A stretch of 64,000 nt of DNA from Globisporangium splendens (GCA_006386115.1 VFIW01000126.1:56349-120348), one strand, 5' to 3'. Positions 12,008-23,306 are shown, numbered from the stretch's first letter. Notes: generated from the letters alone by a model not told the origin. Numbers and translations: made by a program.

Positions 12008-14149
12008 TCACCCAGTGATGACTCGCACACCGAGCGTCGCGACCTGGTGGATGTGCTTCGAGCCTGGCTGCCGGATAAACATCATGTTCGTGGGGACCGC
12101 CATCTCCTGCGAGATCCACTGCACGGTGCTCGGGTCAAACGCGCCGCCGCGGACGCTCACGGACACGAAGTCGATCTTGAGCTTCGGGTACATGAGGTCG
12201 AACATGCCGACCATGTCGTGCAGGTCCTGCAGCGTCCGGCGTTGTGCGTCGCGGTGCCGCGCATCCGCGTCAGTCACAATGGCGTGCGTGGCTTCATCAC
12301 CATTAAGGTCGTCGCACACGTGCACGATGCGCAGGTTGTGGGTCTGTTCGTTCTTGCGCACGTAGAGAATCGCCTTGTTGAGCACCGACAATTCTGGCGC
12401 TTTGCAGAAAAACACGATCGGCGGCAAGTGGATAGCCTGCAGCGCCGCGACGATCGTCTGACCGCCCCTGGCGCCTGTGTGAAGATGATGCTTCTTGCCA
12501 TAGTGGCTGCTACGAGACGGACAGAGTCGCTGAAGCACGTACAACAGGATTCGAAGCATGAAGACGCGCTCGAGCATGAGGAACATGATGGCCGCAAACA
12601 CGACAAAGTACAACGCAAAGTACGTCAAAATCGCAGGGTCGCCGAGTAAGTTGCCGAGAAGTCCGAGCAGCACCATGACGAGCCCAAAGATGCAGCTCCA
12701 CCACGGCGCGTTGACGTCGCGCGGGATCTCTTCACGCTTGAGCTTCAGCAGCATGCACCCAAACGCGAAGAGCGCCATGACCCCCAAGAACGCAAACGTG
12801 AACACACCGGCGAGGATGGACGCGTCAGCCTGAAGCAAAACCACGAGACTCGCTTGCACGGCGAAGAAGATGAGGATGATGTAGTGGTTGGTGCCTCGGC
12901 AGGCGTTGACTTTCGTGAGGAATGCAGGCAGCACACGGTCGAATGCGAGGCGCCGCACGAGACCTGTGATCCCCACGTACGACGTCAGCACGCCACCCGA
13001 GAGCACCACAAACGCGTCCACGGAGACCCACCGTTCGAGCCACGGACCCGATGAGACGCGACCCATGTGAGCGAGCACGATGTTCTGGTTCTGGTAGATC
13101 CCATCGGGACCCTCCAGCGGCAGTACCGCGAGAGACAGACATGAGAGCAGGATGTTGTAGAACGTCGCAAACACCCACATGTTGCGCAGCGTCTTGCGAA
13201 ACACGCCTGGTTTCTGCTCCTCGACGAACTGCGCCGAAGTCTCGAAGCCCGTGATGCCGAGCATCGCCGAGCTGTAGCCAAAGAAAATCGCTGTCAGCAG
13301 GTTGCCATGCACGACGTCCCCTGCGACATTGACACTTGGAAAATCAGTTTTCATGTTGTCCAGAAGAACATGTGGATGCGTGATCGCGTAGTACCCGGAG
13401 CAGACGCCGAGTAAGCTCAGTGTGGCCACATGCAGCAAGAAGATGACGAGCGCAACCGTCGAGCTCTCGGCGATGCCGACGATCGAGAGCATCGCAAACG
13501 CGAAGAGTAGCGCGACCGTTGACTCGACGACGGGCAACTCGATCTGCGTGTTGAGATACTGTAGCGCCGAGGTGCCCGAGACCACACCGGTGGCTAGATA
13601 CGAGATGATGCCGAGTGTGGCCGCGACCGCCGCCGTGCGCTTCGACGTCGTGTTGAGCAAGACATTGTACGAGCCGCCATTGAGGGGAATCGCAGTCACT
13701 GCCTCTTCGTAGATGTATCGGAATAAGTAGAGCACGAAGGCCACAAGCACCTGTGTGAGCGGCATGAGTTTGCCTGACTTGCCGGCCACGATGCCCGACG
13801 AGTAGAGGACGCTGGCCAGAATATCGTTCCCACAGATCGCAGTGGACGGCCACTCGCCCAGCTTCGTGTGCGCCGGCGCGTCCATGTGGCTGCGGATGTG
13901 GGCGAGGCTCTCGATCGAGATGCGCACGTCCTTGGTCTCGCCGTCGGGCGGATACATCCACGTGGGGAGGTCCTGGTGTGTCTGCTCGTGTTGCTGGCGG
14001 CCGCGGATCGTGAAATCGCGCACGCGCGCTGAGCGACCGGGCGATGGCAGCGCATGCGCCGCGTCGCTGCTGCTGCCCTCGGCGGACAGCAGGTTCACCT
14101 TGAGCTCGTCCATCGGTCTTCTTGTGCGCACGAAGAGCTGCTGCTTCAA
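12008..14149 (-). CDS. APC-superfamily amino-acid/cation transporter with soluble C-terminal domain
   Basis: A single exon of 713 residues. After a hydrophilic N-terminus of about 110 residues come 11-12 hydrophobic helices typical of amino acid-polyamine-organocation permeases. AIPLNGGSYNVLLN matches the conserved helix-2 PxxGG region, and LGITGFETSAQFVEEQ matches the helix-6 GFE substrate motif. It is therefore expected to move amino acids or a related cation across the plasma or an internal membrane. The last 180 or so residues are soluble. They include IVHVCDDLNGDEATH and KLKIDFVSVSVRGGAF, resembling the universal-stress-protein-like tails of some APC and CCC transporters. The start is the Met at 14149; a second Met lies 12 codons in. 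Substrate cannot be told from sequence. It runs in the same direction as the upstream nuclear-protein gene, 277 bp away. Confidence 0.85.
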   Translation of the reverse strand: MKQQLFVRTRRPMDELKVNLLSAEGSSSDAAHALPSPGRSARVRDFTIRGRQQHEQTHQDLPTWMYPPDGETKDVRISIESLAHIRSHMDAPAHTKLGEWPSTAICGNDILASVLYSSGIVAGKSGKLMPLTQVLVAFVLYLFRYIYEEAVTAIPLNGGSYNVLLNTTSKRTAAVAATLGIISYLATGVVSGTSALQYLNTQIELPVVESTVALLFAFAMLSIVGIAESSTVALVIFLLHVATLSLLGVCSGYYAITHPHVLLDNMKTDFPSVNVAGDVVHGNLLTAIFFGYSSAMLGITGFETSAQFVEEQKPGVFRKTLRNMWVFATFYNILLSCLSLAVLPLEGPDGIYQNQNIVLAHMGRVSSGPWLERWVSVDAFVVLSGGVLTSYVGITGLVRRLAFDRVLPAFLTKVNACRGTNHYIILIFFAVQASLVVLLQADASILAGVFTFAFLGVMALFAFGCMLLKLKREEIPRDVNAPWWSCIFGLVMVLLGLLGNLLGDPAILTYFALYFVVFAAIMFLMLERVFMLRILLYVLQRLCPSRSSHYGKKHHLHTGARGGQTIVAALQAIHLPPIVFFCKAPELSVLNKAILYVRKNEQTHNLRIVHVCDDLNGDEATHAIVTDADARHRDAQRRTLQDLHDMVGMFDLMYPKLKIDFVSVSVRGGAFDPSTVQWISQEMAVPTNMMFIRQPGSKHIHQVATLGVRVITG

Positions 14150-14426
14150 GAGATCTTCGACTGTGACTCCTTCTCTTCTGTCTTGTTCTCAATAGACCCC
14201 CCTCCCCCAAAGAGACACACGCCAAGAAAGCGGGTAGGGCTGGCAGAAAGAAAAACGGATGACCTTCAAGTACCTGACAATTGACGTCACTCTGCTCTGA
14301 TATGACTGTATACGGTGCCACTGCCGTATTTCCGTATTCAAAAAATCTTCCGTAATGTAGAGACATATTATTAATATGATACTTTGTATAGGGTTCTAAT
14401 AGCACATAATAGATACGTTTGGGACT

Positions 14427-15830
14427 CTATTTTGCAAAGACTGTCGCCGTCGTGAGCGAGCCGACGCGCGAGCGCTTCGTGAGGCTGTCGTCACCGACGT
14501 AGTTGCTGATCGACAGAGCGCGGATGCGCTTCGTGGGCGAGTTCGCAATGCTGTCGTTCGCGAGGCTGCGGTCGTCGCCACTGTCCACAGCCAAAGAAGA
14601 CGAGCACTTGGTGGCGATGTCGCTCTTCTCGTTGCGGTTCGCCTTGTAGAAAAAGTCCAACAGCAAACCAACAGCGTTGGCGTTGTCCGCATCATCTTCC
14701 TCGTTTTTTGCCGACGAAGCATTCTTTGTCGAGCTGCTCGCTTTGTGGCCAAAAGACGGGGACGAAGAGGTCGACGAGTCCGACGTAAATCCTTCATCGT
14801 CTTCCGAAGACGAGCCGCCGTTGTTTCCGCTCTTGGAGCCACGCTTCTTGTGTGACGTGTTGGATCCGCTGTCATTGTCGTCCATGCTTCCTGGCGCTTC
14901 TTCTCGGTTCTCCTTGAGCTTCTTGATGAATGCAGCTTCGAGGGCGACGAGTTCCAGTTGAGCTTGCATCAGACGAACGCGCGATTCGGGCGTCGGGCTG
15001 CAAGGACGGAAGACTTGTTTGCCAATGCATTCGCCGCCCGTAAACTTCTTCGTGATTCGCATCGGTTCGCAGTTGAGCTTCTGGGATAAATAGAGTCGAA
15101 GCATCGTACCGCGCTCGATCGGCAGGAGTCCTTCCTTGAAGTAGTTCGTGAGCTGCGTCGCGTATCTCGACTCTTCATCGGTCCACTTGCCCTTTCGAAG
15201 TCCAGGTCTCGCCTTGCTCTTGGTGGATCGGTTCGAGTTCTTGACGACACGTGTTCGCTTGGAAACCGCTTTCTTGAGTCCCTTGGGTTTCAGGTCCCCC
15301 TCAGCACTTTGGAGCGCGAATCCGTCCACACTCTCGTCTGCCTCATGGCATGCATCTTGCTCTTCATGCTGGCGCTCCTGTTGTTCCACGTGGTGGCTCA
15401 TCTGGTGTCCAGAGGTGCTGGCGACTTGGGCATAGTTCTGGGACGATGGCTCGAGTTCAGACTCTGGTTCGGCCTTGACCGTCACAGAAGCAGCGGATCG
15501 ATGGTAGTTCACAGGTTCACTACTGTTCACAGCATTACTAGAATACACATTCATAGACGAGTTGCTGCTACAGTGGGAAGAAGGAATAATGAAACGCAGC
15601 GGGGCTAGAGTAGGCGGCGCAGACGGCGGCGCACGGTGGCGGTGGTCTTGAAGCGACGACATCGCGTGGCTGTCGGCTGGAGGCGCAGGCTGGAACACCG
15701 GGAGGCGGATCGGGAGCGACGGGAAGTGGTGCGTGCGCAGTCCGGGCAGGCCGGTGCTGGTGAACGGCGGCCCGCGGAGCGCGCTGTCGGCCGAGACGGC
15801 GGGAGGGTGGATCAGAGAGTTCATGTCCAT
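14427..15830 (-). CDS. KWTDEE-domain (Myb/SWIRM-like) nuclear protein
   Basis: A single exon of 467 residues from the ATG at 15830; the frame stays open upstream but that part reads like leader. The core, at about residues 205-290, begins GLRKGKWTDEESRYATQLTN. It continues with a TMLRLYLSQKLNCEP stretch, then MRITKKFTGGECIGKQVF. I know this KWTxEE...CxPMRIxKKFxGxxCIGKxVF pattern from many uncharacterised proteins of diatoms and oomycetes. It looks like a Myb/SANT-type helix bundle, so a DNA-bound regulatory role is possible but unproven. A basic, nuclear-signal-like cluster (KKAVSKRTRVVKNSNRSTK) precedes it. The N-terminus is Pro/His/Ser rich, and the C-terminal half is Ser-rich with acidic runs. 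A long upstream gap with several CCAAT boxes may be its promoter. Confidence 0.75.
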   Translation of the reverse strand: MDMNSLIHPPAVSADSALRGPPFTSTGLPGLRTHHFPSLPIRLPVFQPAPPADSHAMSSLQDHRHRAPPSAPPTLAPLRFIIPSSHCSSNSSMNVYSSNAVNSSEPVNYHRSAASVTVKAEPESELEPSSQNYAQVASTSGHQMSHHVEQQERQHEEQDACHEADESVDGFALQSAEGDLKPKGLKKAVSKRTRVVKNSNRSTKSKARPGLRKGKWTDEESRYATQLTNYFKEGLLPIERGTMLRLYLSQKLNCEPMRITKKFTGGECIGKQVFRPCSPTPESRVRLMQAQLELVALEAAFIKKLKENREEAPGSMDDNDSGSNTSHKKRGSKSGNNGGSSSEDDEGFTSDSSTSSSPSFGHKASSSTKNASSAKNEEDDADNANAVGLLLDFFYKANRNEKSDIATKCSSSLAVDSGDDRSLANDSIANSPTKRIRALSISNYVGDDSLTKRSRVGSLTTATVFAK

Positions 15831-17613
15831 GGTGGTGTCTATTTCTCTATGGTTACGTCTTACGATACACACACAGTGCTGTTGTAAAATCGCTTTCTTC
15901 TTCTGGGATAAACTGGTGCGAGGAGGGCCGAGTGCGCGCCACGTAGAAGAATCACGACTGACGGACTCACATTCACAGCTGGGAGAGTGAGTGAGTTCGG
16001 CAACATGCAGTACAGAAAGCCCGCGCCTCCACCCCCTACCCCTCGACGGTTCGAAACAGATCAGCTGATTGATTGAAACATTTTTTACATTCACGCACAC
16101 AGTTTGATGGATAACAGCAGCGCAGATCGTCGGGGGAAGGGTTTTTCGTTTGCCAAACGCTTATGATTGGCGGAATTCGCGTCTCAATTGACGAAAAGCG
16201 GTAACGCATGTTTAAAACGCTTGTGTCTGGATCGACATGGCGTTGTTGAAGTGCACGTCCTTCAGTCCATTTGAGTGGTGAGTGCGGATTGCGCGCAGCG
16301 ATTGGCCAGAATGCTTGCCTTTCCGTTTCCCGCGCAACTTCAACAAAAAAAGAACTGGCGCTGTGGAAGCGCGCGTTCAGTGAATGAGCCCGAGCAAATG
16401 ATTGAGAAAACATTTTTCGCATGCAGCAGCCGGTGGCAGCAACTCGATCATTCACGTCCATTGTCGTTTCTACGTTCTTGCGCGGCATGGGACACAGAAC
16501 TGAAGTCTTACAACTTCGACACCGCCACCACTCGAATATGTGGAGAGAAATGTGGGCGTCGGCGGTACCGTTCCCATACATTCTTGAAGTGAGCGCAGGT
16601 GGGTTCGCGTGCGCGGATTGATTGCCGAGGAGGTGGTTGGTGACTTCAACGCGCTTCGCAGGATGCGCTGAGGGAAGGGGAAGCCTCATGCGGATGGGGC
16701 TCCCTTTTCTGCACGAGGTTGAAGCAAAAGTCCCACTGAATCCCAAGCCCACGTTCGAGAACCAACAGAATCGTCGTGACGCGCAGACAAGTTTTGTGCC
16801 AATCAGAGAAGTTTATTGATCCGATTTCCCACCAATCAGAGATGTCCTGACTCCACACATGCAGTGAATGCGAAGAGATCAGCACTGGTTTTTGCATCCA
16901 CCCATTCTCTGGCCGAGAGAGCGGGACAGAAACGAGCGGCCAACTGGCCCGAACAGGGACGAGTTCCCTCAGGCGTGGCTGGTGGCCGTCGAGGAGGGAC
17001 CGCAACAGCGAGCGGCGTTTACCAATCACACTCGAATCTCAGAGAGAAGCTTCCTCCCATACAAACTTCAGCATTCAACGCCGTATCAGAGCGTGAGGGA
17101 GCCACGGGAGAGAATGAAGCAAGAGAGATTCGTCAACCACAGCGGAGCACCAAGTTTTCGACCATTGGCTTCACTCGGCTCGTGTTCACATTCCATCACA
17201 ACGGGAGGGTGTATACTTCCTCCGCGGTCGAGAGCACCATGAGAGATTTGCGCAACGCACACATAACGACTCCGCCCTCATCCTCCCTAGGTCTAACGCA
17301 CCGATAACCAGGTTCGAAAGCCTTGTAAACTTGCACATGCCTGGTTGGTTCGAATAAACTGACAAGTGCCTCCGCTTTCCAACCGCATGCCATCTTCGAT
17401 GTGGAAGTTGAGGCGCTTCAATGTCGTCCTTTCTGCTATGTTCACCCTTTCCCTCTCAAAAACTGGACCGACCACGCACTGAATCGTCGACGTAGAATCC
17501 TTCACTTGGACAGAACGTTTCAAACACTTCATGATGTATAAAACAAAATTGCCTGATATTACATTGATTAACTTAAATTAGTGTGCTCTTGTCAAATAAA
17601 AAAATCATCTTTC
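15831..17613. promoter_or_regulatory. 1.8 kb intergenic region with six CCAAT/ATTGG boxes
   Basis: No convincing gene lies here; the ORFs are short and carry no domain features. Direct CCAAT boxes lie at 16799, 16832 and 17022. Inverted ATTGG boxes lie at 16166, 16301 and 17164. Two of the direct boxes share the longer context CCAATCAGAGA. The cluster is consistent with an NF-Y-type regulated promoter for the leftward gene at 14427-15830, but CCAAT boxes are short and chance matches are likely in 1.8 kb. Confidence 0.35.
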
Positions 17614-18159
17614 TCAGTTCACGCCTTCAATGCGCGGAAGATTGATCACGGGAATTTTGGAGGAGATCCGGCCGTACGGAGAAAAGCGGCGGTGCCCGCG
17701 GCGCGTGCGCTCGTAAACGCACTTTGTGCACGAACACTGCACTTCGCCAGTGGCAGCGTCGCCCAACCAGAACACCAAATCGGTCCATGGGATGTCGTCG
17801 GTGCATGGCTCGTGGGACGGCTCAAACTTGACAGTCGACGGGAGCGGCGCTGATGCACACCGCTCGATCCCGCCGAAGAAGGCGCGGTCGGCCTCGCTGC
17901 CGCGGCGTTCATTCTGCACGCACCATTGGTTCCGCGCGCTTGGAGCGAGCGACTGCTTGCTGCAGGTCGATCCGCTCAAGTCCAGTTCAAAGAACTGCTG
18001 CTTCATGCCAACTTCCTCGGACACGTCGGCGAAGAGCAGCGTGGCCGCCGTGTCTTGCCACAGGTCGGCGGCATCAGTCGGGTCGTCGTCGTCCATGATG
18101 AGGTCGATGTCTGTGGTTGCTTGGAAATCCTTCGGGTCGAGCGCGGAGGTGGTGATCAT
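17614..18159 (-). CDS. Hypothetical protein, 181 aa, acidic N-terminus
   Basis: A single-exon ORF of 181 residues from the ATG at 18159. I do not recognise it. The N-terminal third is acidic (DLIMDDDDPTDAADLW) with aromatic residues, reminiscent of a transactivation-type acidic segment. The C-terminal third has CSCTKCVYERTRRGHRRF, where three closely spaced cysteines precede a basic patch. That could be a minimal metal site or a nuclear-localisation signal, but no standard zinc-finger spacing is complete. No signal peptide or membrane helix is visible. GC-rich codon use like its neighbours supports a real gene. It sits alone between two long intergenic stretches. Confidence 0.55.
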   Translation of the reverse strand: MITTSALDPKDFQATTDIDLIMDDDDPTDAADLWQDTAATLLFADVSEEVGMKQQFFELDLSGSTCSKQSLAPSARNQWCVQNERRGSEADRAFFGGIERCASAPLPSTVKFEPSHEPCTDDIPWTDLVFWLGDAATGEVQCSCTKCVYERTRRGHRRFSPYGRISSKIPVINLPRIEGVN

Positions 18160-19707
18160 TCTTGTCAAGTGTGCTGGACGCTGTAATACTCGTAATGGCT
18201 CAAGCGGGGGTGGGGAACAGAGAAGAGCTCTGATTTCTTTCTTTCTCTTTCTTGTTCAGTAGAATGTACTGCAGCACCGTAGCAGTCGGTCGCTCTGCGG
18301 TGTTGTGGGAGACAGCAAAACTCAGAGTGAGGAGTTCAAAAATTTGAGCTGTCGCTCGCGGCTGACCGAGACAGACGGGCGGTTTGTGGGACATCTTGGG
18401 TTTTGTATGTGATCGATCGGAAGCAAACGAGGGTATGGGCGGAAGGAATCAAAGCGTTTTCCTCTTCTTCCTCTTCTTGGTTACTGTATCTGACATGCTT
18501 TTTTGTGAAACCACTGCTGCTTTTGCTCGAAAATAATGCGTCGACGCCATAGAGAACGGAGGGATTTGAGGTGTATGATTTCTTTCTTCTTTTTCCCAAA
18601 GTAGTATCGCTGTATCCACACATTACCACTCTGCGAGGAAAAAACCTGGTCATGGAATTAACAAGAGTGTGGGATCTCCACAGGTTTAGCACGCTTGCTC
18701 TCTGCTTTACCGGCACGCGCATCTGTCTGTCTATCCACAAATACACCTCATTTCGTAGAAGAAACACACTCAAGAGAGAGACTCACGCCTGCAGAAAAAA
18801 GAAACCGATGGCGGTTGAATGGAAGAAGCAAGTACGCAATTGCATCCTTCAGACAGCACGTACGTGTTGTCGCCCTGTGCTACGCTCTTTTGCAAAAGAT
18901 CGATGGCGCTGGCCCGATTTCCTGCTTCAGACGGTGACGCAAGAAGCCATCATTCTAGGTATTCAGTGCTCTGTTGGTACTCCACATACAGAAGCGATTG
19001 TAGATACAATGCACACATGTCCCCAGGCTCGCGCTTCTTGTCACTGCGAAATATTGCCGGGCATCCATGCAGCAGAGCTGGAGAAATGAAGCCTTGTGAC
19101 AATTGCATCGGACCAGAATAGCTGAGCAAAAGATCGCGTGAAAACCCAAATGGATCCATCAGCCATCCTTTTGTCCCTCCCTTTGTGCATAGAGTTGGCG
19201 TTTTTCTGCGTTGTTTGCTTGGTCTGTGCTTGTCTTTGTGTTACTGTGCGGGGGATGCAGGGCACACAAACAAACACTTCAACAATTCGCAGCAGATGCA
19301 GCTTCAACGTTGCCTTTTCGAACCCAAGAGCGAAGCGCAAACACGAAATCATCACTCCCTAGATTCTCAGGTGCTGAAACATCCTGAACTCCTCCCAAAA
19401 TAGCAGAAAGCTGCCATCTTCTGGATGGGCATCATTTCTCTCTCGCCAACAGTCGCCGTACAGTAGGCGAGGAGAAACAACAGCGAGGACGGCAGAGTGC
19501 GATTGCAGTTGCAGGAGGCACACGCACTTCACGCGACTATGCGGGGTCCCTGGACTCATCTGAACCATCCGCCGTTTTCCTTCCGCATCTTGCCTCTGCA
19601 AGCATGCATGTAGAAGCCATTCGCACGCGCATCGGACTCGTTGACTTTTGGTTAGTGGTAATAATAGCCGCCACCCACACGCATCGTACAATTGATCTTT
19701 CTCGTTG
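18160..19707. other. Intergenic region, 1.5 kb, no gene seen
   Basis: Several ORFs of 60-170 codons occur on both strands (for example 18336-18773 minus and 18571-19089 plus). They overlap each other, start at non-ATG codons or lack any domain-like pattern, so I leave them out. The base composition is lower in GC than the flanking genes. It is upstream of the leftward 181-aa gene and downstream of the second CC1-box gene. Confidence 0.45.
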
Positions 19708-21910
19708 CTATCCGTACAGAAATTGGGCTTCACCCCGTAAGAAACGACTCCGTTGCTGCGATGGCCGCTGTGCGTAGTCGCTCCTCGACTGATCTTCATC
19801 TGCCGGCTGGCTTGCTGTGCTGTTGGCGTGGGTTGCGGATGCTGTTGACGGTGGTGAGGATGATGTGGAAGCGGTGCTGGTCGTGTAGCTCGGCACGGAT
19901 GGGGGACTGGGCTGCGTAGTCTGCAGGATCAAGTCCGAGAGCACGTGGACGCTGTCATGGCGGTAGATAGCGACCGACACGCCGTGCTTCTCGCGCATGA
20001 TGGGCACGAGGAGCTGCGCGAACCCCGCCGCCACCTCACTCGTGAGCGTGTTGAGTCGCAGCGGCGTCGGCTTGCCCGTGCCGCGGATCGCGTGGTGCAG
20101 CCAGTCGGTCAGCGCCATGATCTTGGCCTTGTCCGTCGTCCAGTGGTCCAGCAGGCACTTGATGAGCGGCGAGTTGAGGTCGCCCGGCGGCGCGGGGTAC
20201 GGCGCCGTCTCCTCGACCCACTTGTCGTCATCGTCGTCGTCGTCATGGCTTCGATGCGTCGCGTTTGACTCACTACCGTCACGAGGGGGAGTTGTGGCCA
20301 TACTCGACATCTGGTAGTCGAGCTGCTGCGTCAGCCGCGTGATCTCCTCTTGTGCAGACTTGTTGCACTCCTCGAGCGCCTTTTGCGACGCGACGGCTGC
20401 GCTCCACTGCAGCTTGGTGTGTTTCAGCATGTCCTTTGCGACCGCGAGCTTCTCCTGCAGTGCTTGAACCTTTTGAAGCAGGCCGTCATGAAGAGCTGCA
20501 TCCAGGTGTTCACCATTGTTGTCGCTCACGATGGACGCCGTGTCCGACGCGATGCACACCTCGCAATTGTTGCTGCTCACGCGGCTCAGTCGGCACTTGA
20601 GCTCCGCGACGTCCGTTGCGTCGTTATTGCTATTGCCATCATCATCTTCAAAGAGCGCGGTTCTCGATGACGGCACAGTGCTGGTGAGGATGCTGCCGTT
20701 GGAACGCACCGACGATGGTGCGGACTGCTGTTGGATCACGTTGCGCAGCTCGCGCACTTCCGCCTCAAGCTTCATGTTCGTATCCAACAACACATCTTGC
20801 ACCGTAATCCCGAGTTTGTGTGCGTCCGGATCCGCATCTGCTGCTGTCGGATTGAAAGCCATGTTTGTATCAAGCGCAAACGGTCGCGAATCGGCGATTT
20901 GCTGCATAGGCATGAGCATAAAACATGGTGAAAATGGTTAGATAACATACATACACCTTTTCCGTACAAAACGCACCTTGTACATCAAGTTCATGGTGCG
21001 GAGGCTCTCGAGAACAGCGCGCTCCTCTATAAGCTCTTCCTGCAACGCATCGTGTGCGTTCTGCAGCTTCTTGTTCTTCTTGTCGAGCTTCTCGACCTGC
21101 AAGTAGTATTCAGTCGCCTTGGCCGCTTTCTTCCGGAGATTGTCGACGTCTTTGCGCACGCTCTTGAGCTCCAGCTGCATCGCGTCGTTCTCCTGTGACG
21201 CCGTCTGCCACTTTTGCAAGAGCTCCTCGTAGTCCGCCCACGTGAACACGCTCGCCTGGTTTGAGTCGTACGTCGCCGCCGGGTTCGTCACCGAGTACTG
21301 CCTTTCGTGCTGGTTTTGCGTCTGGGCCGCAGCGTCCGCATCCTTCTTCTGCAGCGCGTTGAACTCGATCTGCAGGTTCTCCAGCTGGTACTCCGCAAGC
21401 CGCTTCGATGCGTTCGCGTCCTCCATCTCCACTTTGAATTGCTGCTCCCTGTCCAGAAGGTCCGTCACGAGTGCAGACTTGGCCTTGAGCTCATTGCGCA
21501 GCGAGTTGACCTCCACGAGGCATTTCTTGCGCTCTTCCTTGAGATCCGCGATCTCGTCGTCTTTCGCCGTGAGTGCCGTCCGCAGACTCGGTCGTTCATT
21601 CTCCAGAATCGCCAGCTGAGCGCGCAATGCGTCATTCTCCTCCTGGAGCTCCTGATTCTTCTCCAACAGCAAAATACCTGCGCGTGCGGCCTTCCGCAGC
21701 GCTTCCTCTTCGTCCAAATCCTGGTAATAGTCGGAGGAATACGACGCGACTGCATGGGAACCAACAGAACACAGTTATACACATACCTATCGTCATGAGC
21801 TCTTCAACACGAGAGCAAACGTGAGGGACGCGCATGTTGACTGACTCACATGAACGCGGCGGTGCCTCCATGTCGGAGAGACGGCCCCCTTCGCCCTCCA
21901 TGGACGCCAT
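19708..21910 (-). CDS. CC1-box coiled-coil protein with shared C-terminal domain (paralogue B)
   Basis: Three exons (21910-21850, 21749-20977, 20901-19708) give 675 residues. The N-terminus carries EEEALRKAARAGILLLEKNQ, again AAxxG-x2-LLE-x-N as in the dynein-binding CC1 box of BICD-type adaptors. A long coiled coil runs to about residue 250, with NQASVFTWADYEELLQKW in the middle, then a second coil at about 300-460. At about residues 520-610 lies a compact domain. It begins CLLDHWTTDKAKIMALTDWL, continues with HHAIRGTGKPTPLRLNTLTS and ends in GFAQLLVPIMREKHGVSVAI. The same domain closes the gene at 33036-34999, so these two are paralogues. The C-terminal domain could bind cargo, by analogy with BICD; that is inference. 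It is divergent from MTHFS across 330 bp. Confidence 0.8.
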
Positions 21911-22240
21911 TTCTCCTATCGGCGCAATGATCCGGTCGACTGCGCGTTGCCTGTCGCCGAGTCGAATGCGTCGCGCTTTTAAGTTCAACACGAGAGAGAG
22001 AACGTCGTTTGCGGTATGAGGCACTGCCGACTTCATAGCAACAACGAAGCCTGATTCATCATGTTACCAAAACGTAAGAGGTATTTATAGTATTGACTTA
22101 TTGTGAATCGTTAATAGAGAGGTATAGTGATTGTGACTCGCACTGAGAAGACTGTGTCCAATATACCGGTCATACCGGTACATCATCGGTAAGGCGTAAC
22201 CTTGTGGTTACGTCCTGTGTTGCTAGGTAGGGCAATCGAA
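21911..22240. promoter_or_regulatory. Divergent promoter region, adaptor B / MTHFS
   Basis: This 330-bp gap separates two outward-facing genes and must contain both promoters. It holds two direct copies of ATACCGGT, at 22163-22170 and 22172-22179, followed by a related ATCGGTAA. A similar ACCGGTTATGTTTCCGGTAA arrangement lies at about 50421-50441 in another divergent gap. No TATA box is obvious. Confidence 0.4.
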
Positions 22241-23132
22241 ATGAGCAGCAGCACCAACACAGCAGACGCCATGGCGGGCGTGAAGAAGGAGCTGCGCAAG
22301 CAGATCGCGGCGGTGCTCAAGGTCACCGAGGCCGCGGAGATCGCGCTCCAGAGTCAGCAGCTCGCAGAGCGCATCTGCGCGCTCCCAGAGTTCCGCAACG
22401 CAAAGGCGCTCAGCGTGTACCTCGAAATGCCCAAGGAAGCGGCAACAAGCGGACTGCTCGCGGCCGCTTTCGAAGCGGGCAAGAAAGTGTACGTGCCTAA
22501 AATCACAGGCCGCGGCGCGGAGGACCTCAAGATGGTGCAAGCCCTGTCTATGAATGACATCAACGTCTTTCCAAAGGTACGCCTTTGCTCCTATTGTGGC
22601 ACGTGTATGCTACCATGAGAATGCCAAGCGCTGATGATCTTTCGCCGTAGGACAAATGGCAAATTCCAGATCCGCCACTGACGAGTCCAAGTGGAGACGC
22701 CAGAGAAGATCCCATTGAGGGTTTAGACTTGGAGCTCGTGCTGATGCCGGGGGTAGCTTTTGATCGCTCAGGCGGCCGATTGGGTCATGGAAAGGGCTAT
22801 TACGGTAGGTGATTTGATCGCATTGAATCTTCCATTTCTGCTGTATTTTGCCACAATTTTGCGTGTGTGTCTCTTGCTTCAGATTCCTTTCTGCGTCGAC
22901 TGGGCGAGGCGTACACGAAGAGCAACACGCCGCTGCCAACGACGATCGTAAGAACACTTGTGTGGCTTTGTGCGCAGGTCTGGCAGCTGTGTGGAGATAG
23001 CTGACAATGCGTGTGCATGTGCTTGAAAAGGGGCTCTGTCTGTCGCCTCAGCTCGTGGACCAAGTGCCGCTGTCTCCGCACGACAAGATGCTCGATATCA
23101 TCGTCACACCCGAGGAAGTGGTGCGTCCATGA
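22241..23132 (+). CDS. MTHFS: 5-formyltetrahydrofolate cyclo-ligase
   Basis: This enzyme uses ATP to convert 5-formyl-THF to 5,10-methenyl-THF in cytosolic or mitochondrial one-carbon metabolism. Four exons (22241-22576, 22651-22804, 22883-22947, 23031-23132) give 218 residues, close to the family's usual 200 or so. The N-terminal helix KKELRKQIAAVLK and the central ALSVYLEMPKEAAT and GKKVYVPKI strands fit the family. The diagnostic GGRLGHGKGYYD motif spans the second intron; it forms the nucleotide and folate site. The end has LCLSPQLVDQVPLSPHD and DIIVTPEE. The last acceptor (after TTGAAAAG) has a poor pyrimidine tract but is the only one that keeps the family sequence. No targeting peptide is clear. 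Confidence 0.93.
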
Positions 23133-23306
23133 TTGTAGTCTCCATTAACCGACTTTCGAATAAACGAGTCTGTCAGATCTTGAGTATTTTGTCAAGGTAA
23201 TCCATTTTGATTGGCTAGTTTCGAGTTGCGTGATGCTTTATTGGCTGAAACTAGAGGTGACTCAGCGCTGGCCGCGCGTATCGTGTTCATTTGGCAATTC
23301 GATCCG

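Noticed and set aside
13344..14405. 353-codon minus frame with Arg/His-rich translation
   Set aside because: It overlaps the APC transporter in another frame and its composition is typical of GC-rich out-of-frame reading.
18336..18773. 145-codon minus ORF
   Set aside because: No domain pattern, a poly-Glu run from a simple repeat, and no splice partners; likely chance in a 1.5 kb gap.
20036..20221. 61-codon minus ORF with a Gly/Ala/Arg-rich translation
   Set aside because: It is inside the C-terminal domain of the second CC1-box gene in a different frame.
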